Shown in pieces: positions 23,702-32,069 of a DNA stretch of 64,000 bases (position 1 is its first letter; the number at the start of each line of letters is the position of its first letter). The notes under the pieces were generated by a model that ran no database searches, was not told where the DNA came from, and saw only the letters and a list, made by a program, of their open reading frames with translations. The DNA lies in NCBI RefSeq assembly GCF_016598475.1, contig NZ_JAEMUX010000006.1, positions 124,001 through 188,000 of the forward strand. Reading direction: 5' to 3'. A program made the translations under genes and the position numbers. This DNA comes from Streptomyces adelaidensis. GTDB taxonomy: Bacteria; Actinomycetota; Actinomycetes; Streptomycetales; Streptomycetaceae.

Positions 23702-24472
23702 GTGTCGGCCATGAGCGCGGAGGAAAGACAACGCGAGATCGTCAGGGCCGCCCGCCGCACGGGCTCGGTCGACGTCACCGAGCTCGCCGTCACCCTCGGC
23801 GTGGCCAAGGAGACCGTACGGCGTGATCTGCGTGCCCTGGAGGACCACGGACTGGTCCGCAGGACGCACGGGGGCGCGTATCCCGTGGAGAGCGCCGGGT
23901 TCGAGACGACGCTCGCCTTCCGCTCGACCAGCCATGTGCCCGAGAAGCGCCGGATCGCCGCCGCGGCGGCCGAGCTGCTCGGGGACGCGGAGACGGTCTT
24001 CGTCGACGAGGGCTTCACCCCCCAGCTCATCGCCGAGGCCCTGCCCCGCGACCGGCCGCTGACCGTGGTCACCGCCTCTTTCGCCACCGCGGGCGCGCTC
24101 GCGGAGGCCGGCAACACCACCGTGCTGCTGCTCGGCGGGCGGGTACGCCCCGGCACCCTCGCGACCGTCGACCACTGGACGACGAAGATGCTCGCCGGCT
24201 TCGTCATCGACCTGGCGTACATCGGCGCCAACGGCATCACCCGCGAGCACGGCCTCACCACCCCCGACCCGGCCGTCAGCGAGGTCAAGGCCCAGGCCAT
24301 CCGCGCCTCCCGGCGCACCGTCTTCGCGGGCGTCCACACCAAGTTCGGCGCGGTCAGCTTCTGCCGGTTCGCCGAGGTCGGCGACCTGGACGCCATCGTC
24401 ACGAGCACCCTGCTCCCGGCCTCGGAGGCCCACCGGTACTCGCTGCTGGGCCCCCAGGTCATCCGAGTCTGA
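23702..24472 (+). CDS. DeoR family sugar regulator
   Basis: 256 aa. N-terminal winged helix (RQREIVRAARRTGSVDVTELAVTLGVAKETVRRDLRALEDHGLVRRTHGGAY, the DeoR signature) and a C-terminal phosphosugar-binding domain (FVDEGFTPQLIAEALP ... VVTASFATAGAL ... DLAYIGANGIT). GTG start has GGGAG at 5 nt; an ATG three codons on is an alternative. It sits directly ahead of the sugar-binding lipoprotein and should control that locus. Confidence 0.88.
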   Translation: MSAMSAEERQREIVRAARRTGSVDVTELAVTLGVAKETVRRDLRALEDHGLVRRTHGGAYPVESAGFETTLAFRSTSHVPEKRRIAAAAAELLGDAETVFVDEGFTPQLIAEALPRDRPLTVVTASFATAGALAEAGNTTVLLLGGRVRPGTLATVDHWTTKMLAGFVIDLAYIGANGITREHGLTTPDPAVSEVKAQAIRASRRTVFAGVHTKFGAVSFCRFAEVGDLDAIVTSTLLPASEAHRYSLLGPQVIRV

Positions 24473-24548
24473 CAACCGACCGACCTGCCCCATGGCACTC
24501 CCCCGCCATGGAACATCCCTTATCTCCCCATACGTCCAGGAGCGATCC

Positions 24549-25919
24549 ATGCGAATCCCGAGCCGACGGAGGCCGCGCGCAGCACTCGCCGCGGTCGCCG
24601 CAGGGACGCTGCTCGCCCCGCTTCTCTCCGGCTGCTGGACCGGAGCGGGCGGGGCGGGATCCGGCGGCGACGCCATCAACGTACTCATGGTCAACAACCC
24701 GCAGATGCAGGAGCTGCAGAGACTCACGGCCGCGCACTTCACGAAGCGGACCGGCATCAAGGTGAACTTCACCGTGCTGCCCGAGAACGACGTCCGCGAC
24801 AAGATCAGCCAGGACTTCGCCAACCAGGCGGGCCAGTACGACGTGGCGACGCTCAGCAACTACGAGATCCCCATCTACGCCAGGAACGGCTGGCTGGAGG
24901 AGCTGGACCCGTACCTCGCGAAGGACACCGCGTTCGACCAGCAGGACATCCTCAAGCCGATGCGGGAGTCACTGACCGGCGACGACGGCAAGATCTACGG
25001 GGAGCCGTTCTACGGCGAGTCGTCCTTCCTGATGTACCGCAAGGACGTCTTCGCCGAGCAGGGGCTCACCATGCCCGAGCATCCCACCTGGCAGCAGATA
25101 GCCGATCTGGCCGCGAAGACGGACGGCGCCGAGCCGGGCATGAAGGGCATCTGCCTGCGCGGCCTGCCCGGCTGGGGCGAGGTCATGGCCCCGCTCACCA
25201 CCGTCGTGAACACCTTCGGCGGCACCTGGTTCGACAAGGACTACAAGGCCCGGCTCGACTCCCCCGAGTTCGAGAAGGCCACCAAGTTCTACGTCGACCT
25301 CGTACGCGAGCACGGCGAGTCCGGCGCCGCCCAGGCCGGCTTCGCCGAATGCCTCAACAACATGACCCAGGGCAAGGTCACCATGTGGTACGACGCCACC
25401 TCCGCGGCCGGCTCCCTGGAGGCGGCCGACTCCCCGGTGAAGGGGAAGATCGGCTACGCGCCTGCGCCGGTCGAGAAGACCGAGTCCTCCGGCTGGCTCT
25501 ACACCTGGGCCTGGGGCGTCCAGCAGGCCTCCCGCAACCCGGACAAGGCCTGGGAGTTCGTCTCCTGGGCGGCCGGCAGGGAGTACGAGGAGCTGGTCGG
25601 CGAGCAGATCGGCTGGTCGAACGTGCCCGCCGGGAAACGGGAGTCGACGTACGCGAACCCGGACTACCGCGAGGAGGCCGCCGCCTTCCAGGAGATGACC
25701 CGCGAGGCCATCGAGGGCGCCCGCCCCACCGACCCCGGGGTGCAGCCGCGCCCCGCGCCCGGCATCCAGTTCGTCGGCATCCCCGAGTTCACCGACCTCG
25801 GCACCAAGGTCTCCCTGGAGATCAGCGCGGCCATCGCCGGACGCCAGTCCGTCGAGTCGGCCCTGAAGAAGTCGCAGGCGCTCGCCGAGCAGATCTCCGA
25901 GGAGTACGAGGGACGATGA
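24549..25919 (+). CDS. ABC sugar/polyol-binding lipoprotein
   Basis: 456 aa. Lipobox LLSGC ends the signal peptide. Body matches family 1 solute-binding proteins of the sorbitol/mannitol type (NVLMVNNPQMQELQRL; YDVATLSNYEIPIYARNGWLEEL; GEPFYGESSFLMYRKD; GKVTMWYDATSAAG; WLYTWAWGV). AGGAG lies 6 nt before the ATG. Its stop overlaps the next ORF by 4 bp, as for a permease gene, but that ORF is now a chimera lacking all permease helices. The importer is therefore probably non-functional unless permeases exist elsewhere. Confidence 0.87.
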   Translation: MRIPSRRRPRAALAAVAAGTLLAPLLSGCWTGAGGAGSGGDAINVLMVNNPQMQELQRLTAAHFTKRTGIKVNFTVLPENDVRDKISQDFANQAGQYDVATLSNYEIPIYARNGWLEELDPYLAKDTAFDQQDILKPMRESLTGDDGKIYGEPFYGESSFLMYRKDVFAEQGLTMPEHPTWQQIADLAAKTDGAEPGMKGICLRGLPGWGEVMAPLTTVVNTFGGTWFDKDYKARLDSPEFEKATKFYVDLVREHGESGAAQAGFAECLNNMTQGKVTMWYDATSAAGSLEAADSPVKGKIGYAPAPVEKTESSGWLYTWAWGVQQASRNPDKAWEFVSWAAGREYEELVGEQIGWSNVPAGKRESTYANPDYREEAAAFQEMTREAIEGARPTDPGVQPRPAPGIQFVGIPEFTDLGTKVSLEISAAIAGRQSVESALKKSQALAEQISEEYEGR

Positions 25920-26638
25920 CCGCGACCACGACAGCGCCGAGGGCGACGGCCTGCGAGCGCTGGGCCGCGATCGGCGTCACGACGGCGGGGGGTGCGGCCC
26001 AGTACGCCCTCGCGCCGGTGGCGAACTGCGTACGGCTGCCGGAGCACGTCCGCACGCAGGACGCGGCGCTGGTGGAACCGCTGTCCTGCGCGGTACGGGG
26101 CTACGACGTCCTCCGGTCCCGCCTGGGCGCTCACGTCCTGATCTACGGCTCGGGAACGATGGGCCTGATGATGCTGGAGCTGGCGAAGCGGACGGGGGCG
26201 GCGAGCGTGGACGTCGTCGATATCAATGCCGCCCGTCTGGAAACGGCCCGGCGACTGGGCGTCTCGGCGTCCGCCGCGAATCCGGACGAGCTGGAGCGCC
26301 CCACCGGCTGGGACGTGGTCGTGGACGCGACCGGCAACGCGGCGGCCATCCAGGACGGCCTGGGCCGGGTCGCCAAGGCCGGCACCTTCCTCCAGTTCGG
26401 GGTGGCGGACTACTCCACCCGGGTCACGATCGACCCCTACCGCATCTACAACCAGGAGATCACCATCACGGGCTCCATGGCCGTCCTGCACAGCTTCGAA
26501 CGCGCGGCCGAACTCTTCGCCAACGGTGTCCTCGACCCCGACATCTTCATCAGCGACCGCCTCCCCCTCACCCAGTACCCCCAGGCCCTCGACCAGTTCG
26601 CCGCGGGAGTCGGCCGCAAGACCGTGGTCCTCCCGTAG
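25916..26638 (+). pseudogene. Deletion fusion: permease N-tail joined in frame to the C-terminal half of a Zn-alcohol dehydrogenase
   Basis: 240 aa. The first 12 residues (MTATTTAPRATA) look like the polar N-tail of an ABC permease that would normally follow the binding protein. From residue about 13 (CERWAAIGVTTAGGAAQYALAP) the sequence is the middle of a medium-chain polyol dehydrogenase, just after its structural-zinc cysteine loop, continuing with the Rossmann domain (HVLIYGSGTMGLMMLELAKR) to a normal C-terminus. Missing are the permeases and the catalytic zinc ligands of the dehydrogenase, so it should be inactive as an oxidoreductase. The frame is open and still coupled by ATGA, so a protein may be made. 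Confidence 0.75.
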
Positions 26639-26651
26639 CGTCGTGGTTGAT

Positions 26652-26700
26652 CGCGCGGTTCCCCGCGCCCCTGCCTTTCAGGGGCGCGGGGAACCGCGCG
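26652..26700. terminator. 22-bp perfect inverted repeat, full copy of the CGCGGGGAAC family
   Basis: Arms 26652-26673 and 26679-26700 pair without mismatch around a 5-nt loop (CCTTT); the tail GACAAGCCCCCACCGGACCCGCA also recurs at the 33.9-kb copy. Lies 14 bp after the chimeric dehydrogenase ORF and likely ends that operon. The same arm occurs at 222, 10,732, 33,902 and 62,807. Confidence 0.8.
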
Positions 26701-26812
26701 ACAAGCCCCCACCGGACCCGCAGCTGAAAGCACCCACCCCCCGCTACCCGAACGGCCCAAGCGGAGCGGTCGGGTAAGGGAACGGTAAAGCGGCCTGAAT
26801 CGTTCACCCGGC

Positions 26813-28054
26813 ATGACCGCTATGACCCCCGGCTCGAACATCCCACTGCCCGCCCCCCGCGTCGCGGTGGACGTCGCCGCCCCCGTGCGGCTGGACGTCT
26901 CGGGCCTGCTGCTCACCGCCGACGGCAAGGTGCGCTCGGACGACGACTTCATCTTCTTCAACCAGCCCACCGGCCCGGGCGTGACCTACCGCTCCGGCGG
27001 CGGTACGACCCCCGACTCGATCACCGTGGACACGGCGGCCCTCCCCCCGGGCATCGAGAAGATCGTCATCACGGCCAGCCCGGACGCGGCGGGCCAGTCC
27101 TTCCAGGGCATCGAGCCCACGGCCACGATCCGCAACGCGGCCGACGGCTCGGTGATCGCCACGTTCACCCCGCCGCAACTGGGCACGGAGACGGCCCTGG
27201 TGATCGTGGAGATCTACCTCCGCAACGGCGCGTGGAAGGCCCGCGCCGTGGGCCAGGGGTACGCGAACGGCCTCGCCGGCATCGCGACGGACTTCGGCGT
27301 CTCGGTGGAGGAACCCGCGGCCCAGGCGGCCCCGGCACCGCCCGTCTCCACCCCCACCGTCCAGACCCCGGTGGCCCCGCCGGCCCCGACCCCCACCCCG
27401 GACCCGCGGCTCACCGCGCCCCCGGTCCCCACCACCCCTCCCACCACGGGCACGGCCCCCGCCGCTCCCGTGGCAGGCAAGATCAACCTGGACAAGGGCC
27501 GCGTCAGCCTCCAGAAGAACCAGACCGTCTCCCTGGTCAAGGGCGGCCGCCCGCTCCTCTCCCAGGTCAAGATGGGCCTCGGCTGGGAGCCGGCGTACCG
27601 GGGCAAGGACATCGACCTGGACGCGTCGGTCATCGCGTACGGCCCGCAGCGCAACCACATCGACAGCTGCTACTTCGGCAAGCTCTCGATCGTGAACGGC
27701 GCGATCAAGCACTCCGGCGACAACCTCACGGGTGAGGGCGGCGGCGACGACGAGGTGATCGTGGTCGACCTCGGCCGCATCCCCCAGGAGGTCACCGGCC
27801 TGGTCTTCACGGTCAACTCCTTCTCCGGCCAGAAGTTCACCGAGGTCGCCAAGGCATACTGCCGCCTCATCGACGCCGCCACCGGCGAGGAGCTGGTCCG
27901 CTTCGACCTCACCAACGCCGAAGCCCAGACGGGCGTGATGATGGCCAAGCTGATCAAGCAGTTCTCCGGCGAGTGGGAGATGACCGCGATCGGCGACTTC
28001 GTGAAGTCCCGCACGGTCAGGGGGATGGTGAAGCCGGCGGCCCAGTCCCTCTGA
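26813..28054 (+). CDS. TerD-family stress protein, two TerD domains
   Basis: 413 aa. TerD-type domain 1 (VRLDVSGLLLTADGKVRSDDDFIFFNQP ... IEKIVITASPDA) at about residues 20-170, then a Pro/Thr-rich linker, then domain 2 (KINLDKGRVSLQKNQTVSLVKGG ... DIDLDASVIAYG ... DNLTGEGGGDDEVIVVDLGRIPQEVTGLVFTVNSFSGQKFTEV) at about 220-410. These Ca-binding beta-sandwich proteins are linked to tellurite and general stress. The ATG at 26813 lacks a clear ribosome site; an in-frame ATG three codons later is possible. Stands alone. Confidence 0.85.
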   Translation: MTAMTPGSNIPLPAPRVAVDVAAPVRLDVSGLLLTADGKVRSDDDFIFFNQPTGPGVTYRSGGGTTPDSITVDTAALPPGIEKIVITASPDAAGQSFQGIEPTATIRNAADGSVIATFTPPQLGTETALVIVEIYLRNGAWKARAVGQGYANGLAGIATDFGVSVEEPAAQAAPAPPVSTPTVQTPVAPPAPTPTPDPRLTAPPVPTTPPTTGTAPAAPVAGKINLDKGRVSLQKNQTVSLVKGGRPLLSQVKMGLGWEPAYRGKDIDLDASVIAYGPQRNHIDSCYFGKLSIVNGAIKHSGDNLTGEGGGDDEVIVVDLGRIPQEVTGLVFTVNSFSGQKFTEVAKAYCRLIDAATGEELVRFDLTNAEAQTGVMMAKLIKQFSGEWEMTAIGDFVKSRTVRGMVKPAAQSL

Positions 28055-28079
28055 GAACCCGCCGAGAGCACGTACGCGT

Positions 28080-28111
28080 CGCCGGGCCCCCACCCCCAAG
28101 GGCGCCCGGCG
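28080..28111. terminator. Short hairpin between convergent TerD and acdS genes
   Basis: 8-bp stem CGCCGGGC (28080-28087) with GCCCGGCG (28104-28111), 16-nt loop. Placed between two converging genes; modest. Confidence 0.4.
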
Positions 28112-28227
28112 CGTGCCCGACCTGACAGCAGGGCGGGAGGACAGCGGTACCCCCACCCCGTATCCGGCCTGACATGACCGCCGACAGGAGCCGTACCCGC
28201 GTCAGCCTCGCGACAGTGCCTCCGACG

Positions 28228-29247
28228 TCACTGGATCACACCGCTGTACGCGTTCAGCGCGGGCTGCCCGCCCAGGTGGGCGTAGAGGACGGTGGACTCC
28301 GGGCCGATCTCGCCGCGTTCGACCAGGTCGATCATCCCGGCCATCGACTTTCCCTCGTACACGGGGTCGGTGATCATGCCCTCGGTGCGGGCGGCGAGTT
28401 GCATCGCCACGAGGGTGGCGTCGTCCGGGACGCCGTAGATCCCGGCGTGGTAGCGCTCGTCCAGCTCCACGTCAGCCACGGTCAACTCACGCTTGACACC
28501 GATGAGTTGCCCGGTGTTGTGGGCGATGCGGGCGATCTGCTCGCGGGTGGGGACGGGTTTCGCCGAGGCGTCGATGCCGAGGACTCGTCGGGGGCGTCCG
28601 CCCGCCTCCTCCAGCGCGGCGAAGCCGGCGACCATGCCGGCCTGCGTGGAGCCGGTCACCGAGCACACGACGACCGTGTCGAAGAAGACGCCCAACTCGC
28701 GCTCCTGCTCGGCGACTTCGTACGCCCAGCCGGCGAAGCCGAGGCCGCCGAGGGGGTGGTCGGAGGCGCCGGCCGGGATGGCGTACGGCTTGCCGCCGCT
28801 CTCCTCGACCTCCCTGAGCGCCAGCTCCCAGCTCTCCTTGAAGCCGATGCCGAAGCCGGCGTGGACGAGCCGTACGTCGGCGCCGGCCAGCCGGCTGATG
28901 AGGATGTTGCCGACCTTGTCGTACACCGCGTCCGGCCAGTCGACCCAACTCTCCTGCACCAGCACGCACTTGAGTCCGGCGCGGGCGGCCACTGCGGCGA
29001 CCTGGCGGGTGTGGTTGGACTGCACGCCGCCGATGGAGACGAGGGTGTCACAGCCCTGGGCGAGCGCGTCGGCGACGAGGTACTCCAGCTTGCGGGTCTT
29101 GTTGCCGCCGTACGCGATACCGGAGTTGCAGTCCTCGCGCTTGGCCCAGAGGGAGGCGCCGCCGAGATGGGCGGTCAGGCGCTCCAGCGGGTGGACCGGT
29201 GAGGGCCCGAAGAGGAGCGGGTAGCGCTCGAAGGAAGAAAGGGACAC
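28228..29247 (-). CDS. acdS: 1-aminocyclopropane-1-carboxylate (ACC) deaminase
   Basis: 339 aa PLP enzyme, usual length. PLP Lys in [12 protein letters not shown] (about residue 51), [12 protein letters not shown], and the residues that separate ACC deaminase from D-cysteine desulfhydrase: Glu in [12 protein letters not shown] and Leu in [11 protein letters not shown], both of the deaminase type. Converts the ethylene precursor ACC to 2-oxobutyrate and ammonia, lowering plant ethylene. GTG start with GGAGGA. 27 bp behind its own GntR regulator on the same strand. Confidence 0.9.
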   Translation of the reverse strand: MSLSSFERYPLLFGPSPVHPLERLTAHLGGASLWAKREDCNSGIAYGGNKTRKLEYLVADALAQGCDTLVSIGGVQSNHTRQVAAVAARAGLKCVLVQESWVDWPDAVYDKVGNILISRLAGADVRLVHAGFGIGFKESWELALREVEESGGKPYAIPAGASDHPLGGLGFAGWAYEVAEQERELGVFFDTVVVCSVTGSTQAGMVAGFAALEEAGGRPRRVLGIDASAKPVPTREQIARIAHNTGQLIGVKRELTVADVELDERYHAGIYGVPDDATLVAMQLAARTEGMITDPVYEGKSMAGMIDLVERGEIGPESTVLYAHLGGQPALNAYSGVIQ

Positions 29248-29274
29248 GGGTCCTCCGGGGGGGGGTGGAGTGGG

Positions 29275-30105
29275 TCAGTGGTCCGCTGCGCCGAGAGGCT
29301 CGACGGTGGGCCCATCCGGTCCGGCGGGCTCGGCGGATTCGGCGGGTCCGGCAGGTCCGGCGGGTTCGCCAGGTCCGGCAGGTCCGGCAGGTCCGGCAGG
29401 TCCGGCAGGTCCGGCAGGTCCGGCAGGTCCGGCAGATCCGGCGAGTTCGCCAGGTCCATCCGGCTCGTCGGCGAGTGCGGCCAGGCCGCGCCAGATCTCC
29501 GCCGTGACCCGGACCGCCTCGTCCGTGTCGCCGGCGGCGCAGGCCTCGATCAGCTGCTCGTGCAGGCCGGCCGAGCGGCAGTTGCCGCCCTCGCCGAAGC
29601 GGCGGCGCTCCAGTCTGCGGATGAGCGGGGTGTAGCGGGCGACGGTGGCGGTGGCCGCGCGGTTGCCGCTCACCCGGACGAGGACGTCGTGCAGTTCGTC
29701 GTCGGCGACCAGGGCCGCGTCGACGTCGCCCACGTGGACGGCCGCCGCGAACCGCTCGTTGGCCGAGCGCATCGTCTCGACGTCCGCCGCGAACAGCCGG
29801 GGCACGGCGACCCGGGTGGCCAGCTCATGCATGGCCCCGACCACCGCGGCGGCGTCCCGGACATCGGCGGCCACGACAGCCGTGACCCGGGTGTAGCTCT
29901 GCGGCTTGCTCTCCAGCAGCCCCTCGTCGACGAGCCGGGAGAACGCCTCCCGCACCGGCGCCCGCGACAGCCCCAGCAGCTCCGCGAACTCGGCGTCTCG
30001 CACCACCGCGCCCGGCTCGATCTCTCCGGCGACGATGGCGTCCCGGATGGCTTGGTAGGCGCGGTCCCTGAGCAGGGTGCGGCCGACCGGTCGTATGGCC
30101 TCCAT
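29275..30105 (-). CDS. GntR/FCD regulator with collagen-like GPAGPA tail
   Basis: 276 aa. Winged-helix (DRAYQAIRDAIVAGEIEPGAVVRDAEFAELLGLSRAPVREAFSRLVDEGLL) and FCD domain (DELHDVLVRVSGNRAA ... HEQLIEACAAGDTDEAVRV) end by about residue 218; the last 58 residues are a Gly-Pro-Ala repeat encoded by a 9-bp tandem repeat. No ribosome site precedes the ATG at 30103-30105; TAACAT 13-18 nt upstream would fit a leaderless start. Immediately upstream of acdS, so it most likely senses ACC or a related amino acid (inference). Confidence 0.85.
   Translation of the reverse strand: MEAIRPVGRTLLRDRAYQAIRDAIVAGEIEPGAVVRDAEFAELLGLSRAPVREAFSRLVDEGLLESKPQSYTRVTAVVAADVRDAAAVVGAMHELATRVAVPRLFAADVETMRSANERFAAAVHVGDVDAALVADDELHDVLVRVSGNRAATATVARYTPLIRRLERRRFGEGGNCRSAGLHEQLIEACAAGDTDEAVRVTAEIWRGLAALADEPDGPGELAGSAGPAGPAGPAGPAGPAGPAGPGEPAGPAGPAESAEPAGPDGPTVEPLGAADH
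29331..29456. repeat. 9-bp tandem repeat (AGGTCCGGC) coding the collagen-like tail
   Basis: Seven perfect units at 29371-29433, an eighth with one change, and degenerate units on both sides. Being a multiple of three it stays in frame in the regulator and should vary in copy number between strains. Confidence 0.9.
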
Positions 30106-30143
30106 GGACTGAAATGTTAGATGTCAGTACGGGGAGCGAACAA

Positions 30144-30183
30144 GAGTGTGGCCCGTATCCCTGCTGGGATACGGGCCACACTC
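30144..30183. terminator. 18-bp perfect hairpin after the TROVE gene
   Basis: GAGTGTGGCCCGTATCCC (30144-30161) pairs exactly with 30166-30183 around the loop TGCT. 13 bp past the TROVE stop; also lies upstream of the GntR promoter, insulating it. Confidence 0.85.
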
Positions 30184-30196
30184 ACTGCGCCGCTCT

Positions 30197-31786
30197 TCAG
30201 CCCACCCACGGCCAGTCGGCGTCCCGTGCCGCTTCCAGCAGCGGAACCATCCGGAAAGCCGAGTCCGAGAGGCCGCCGAAGGTGTGCCGGTTCGCCTTCG
30301 CCGTGCCGGACCGGCCGTGGCCCGCCCGGTGTCCGGCGAGGTTCCAGGTGTAGACCGGGACGTCGTCGGGGACCTGCTGGGTCGGGTCGCCGTAGTGGCT
30401 GTAGGTGGCCTGCTCGTCGGTGACGATCAGCACCCGGTCGTGCTTCTTGTAGTGCCGGCGGACGGCCTCGGTGGTGTCGGTGCCGCCCAGGTCGCCGAAG
30501 CGGCCGAGGATCTTCAGCACCGACTCGCCCGAGCTGAACCGCACCTCACGACTCGTGCTGCCGAACTCGACGAGATCCGCGTCCGCCGCCCGCAGCGCGA
30601 GCGCCGTGCCGAAGATCGCCGCCGCGTCGGCGTACGTGAGGGACGAGCGGTCGGTCAGCCGGGAGTAGAACATCGAGCCCGAGCGGTCGACCAGGACCAG
30701 GGTCCGGCCGGGCAGCGCGGGCACCTGGGACAGCGAGTGGCCGAGCGCCTGCTCCAGCGGGTACGACCAGCGCAGCGAGGGCGCGTGCCGGTACGCCGCG
30801 AGGTAGCGGAACGGGAACTGCCGCGATCGCGCGACCTCGACCGGGTCACTGATCTTCGCCGCCACCTGCGCCGCGACCTCGTCCGAGACGCCCGCCTCGT
30901 CGAAGTTCCGCAGGTTGCGGGTCAGCGCCATCGCACCCATGGACGGAATGACGGACTCCCACGCCGACTTGTCCATCGGCCCCTGAAGCCAACCTGCCAG
31001 CGCCTCCCAGGTGATGCCCGCGTCCGCCAGCCGCCGCGAGCCGCCCGCACCGGTGACGACCCGGCGCCGCTTGGCGGGCCGCAACTCCATCAGGTCACGG
31101 TGCGCCGCGAGCACGGGCAGCGACTTGGGCACGACGGCCGTGTCCGGGTTGTGGCGCCGGTCGAGGGCGTACTGGAACAGGTCCCCCTGCCACGGCTTGT
31201 CCGGGTCCGGCGCCGCGTGCACCAGGTTCAGGATGTCGCCGAAGCGGTAGCCCTTGGACGCGGTGTCGTACTTCAGCAGCGACTTGGCGCTGTAGAGCCG
31301 TCGTACGGCGTCGGCGACGCCCCGCTTCACCGGCTTGGGGATGTTGCGGCCGTACCGCGAGGTCCAGTAGGCGAGCAGCTCGCCGGGCTCGTCCGGGCGC
31401 CGCAGCACCGAGTCGACGACCTGGCGGTTGGTCGGCCCGTCGGTGACGCCCGCGTCGAGCCGTGCCTTCACGTACTCGGCGGCGCCCACGATCGAGGCCG
31501 TACGGAGGTTGCCCTCGCCGCGCAGCCAGCCGAGCAGGCCGGCCGTCCACACCGGGTCGGTGACGGCGAGCCGCCGCACGAGCGCGGCGAACCGGTCGTC
31601 CCGGTCCTCGCCGCTCTCGTAGTAGGTCTTCTGCGCGACGAAGTTGGCGATCGACAGCAGGAACAGCTCGGAGCGCTCGTCCCGCTCATGGCCACGGCCG
31701 CCCTGGTACGTACGGAGCACGCGCCCCGTCGAGGTGACCCGCGAGGTGGGCTGCGCCTTGGTGGCCTTGGTGTTGAATCGCGCCAT
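30197..31786 (-). CDS. TROVE-domain (Ro60/Rsr) RNA-binding protein
   Basis: 529 aa. HEAT-repeat ring typical of Ro60 (SIANFVAQKTYYESGEDRDDRFAALVRRLA; WLRGEGNLRTASIVGAAEYVKARL; RGVADAVRRLYSAKSLLKYDTASKGYRFGDILNLVHAAPDP) at residues about 30-340, then a vWA domain with an intact MIDAS start (LVLVDRSGSM) and LIVTDEQATY. Known role of the family: binds Y RNAs on the outside of the ring and misfolded RNA in the hole; in Deinococcus and Salmonella it works with RNases in rRNA processing and decay. The ATG at 31784-31786 has GGGGGAAT 8 nt upstream. Two Y RNA genes lie directly upstream on the same strand, which is strong support. Confidence 0.92.
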   Translation of the reverse strand: MARFNTKATKAQPTSRVTSTGRVLRTYQGGRGHERDERSELFLLSIANFVAQKTYYESGEDRDDRFAALVRRLAVTDPVWTAGLLGWLRGEGNLRTASIVGAAEYVKARLDAGVTDGPTNRQVVDSVLRRPDEPGELLAYWTSRYGRNIPKPVKRGVADAVRRLYSAKSLLKYDTASKGYRFGDILNLVHAAPDPDKPWQGDLFQYALDRRHNPDTAVVPKSLPVLAAHRDLMELRPAKRRRVVTGAGGSRRLADAGITWEALAGWLQGPMDKSAWESVIPSMGAMALTRNLRNFDEAGVSDEVAAQVAAKISDPVEVARSRQFPFRYLAAYRHAPSLRWSYPLEQALGHSLSQVPALPGRTLVLVDRSGSMFYSRLTDRSSLTYADAAAIFGTALALRAADADLVEFGSTSREVRFSSGESVLKILGRFGDLGGTDTTEAVRRHYKKHDRVLIVTDEQATYSHYGDPTQQVPDDVPVYTWNLAGHRAGHGRSGTAKANRHTFGGLSDSAFRMVPLLEAARDADWPWVG

Positions 31787-31859
31787 GATGAATTCCCCCG
31801 AATTCGTCAGCACTTCGTGCGTGGAATGTTGGTTTCGGAGGGAGGCGCAGCAAAAGGAA

Positions 31860-32011
31860 GGTGCCCGAGGTCGAAGTCGGCGGCGGTTGCTTATAACTGG
31901 CGCGTCTTCCGTTCCGCCACACCGACCCGAAGTCGATGACGGGATTCGAACCCGCACGAGGAATTTTCCCCACCAGTGCCCGAAGTATCCGCTGCCTGCG
32001 CACCGGGCACC
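31860..32011 (-). ncRNA. Y RNA 2 (YrlA-like) with circularly permuted tRNA-like module
   Basis: About 152 nt. The ends pair exactly (GGTGCCCG with CGGGCACC). Inside the stem GTGCGCAGGCAGCGG faces CCGCCGCC...CTTCGACCTC with an A-C mismatch at the same place as in RNA 1. The loop holds a T-arm first (GCGGGTTCGAATCCCGT, 31939-31955 on plus), then a 7-bp acceptor-like stem CATCGAC/GTCGGTG closed by TTCGG, then a D-arm like GCGGAACGGAAGACGC. The order T-arm, closed acceptor, D-arm is a tRNA opened at the anticodon. Followed by TTCCTTTT. Lies 73 bp before the TROVE gene. Confidence 0.85.
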
Positions 32012-32069
32012 CACCATCCGCTGCGCCTCCCGAGATCAGATCGCACCGGGAGGTGCATGAAGTTTTAGG

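Noticed and set aside
28228..29247. D-cysteine desulfhydrase instead of ACC deaminase
   Set aside because: The Glu and Leu positions that distinguish the two are of the deaminase type.
29331..29456. CRISPR-like repeat array
   Set aside because: 9-bp direct repeats without spacers, in frame within a regulator gene; no cas genes in the window.
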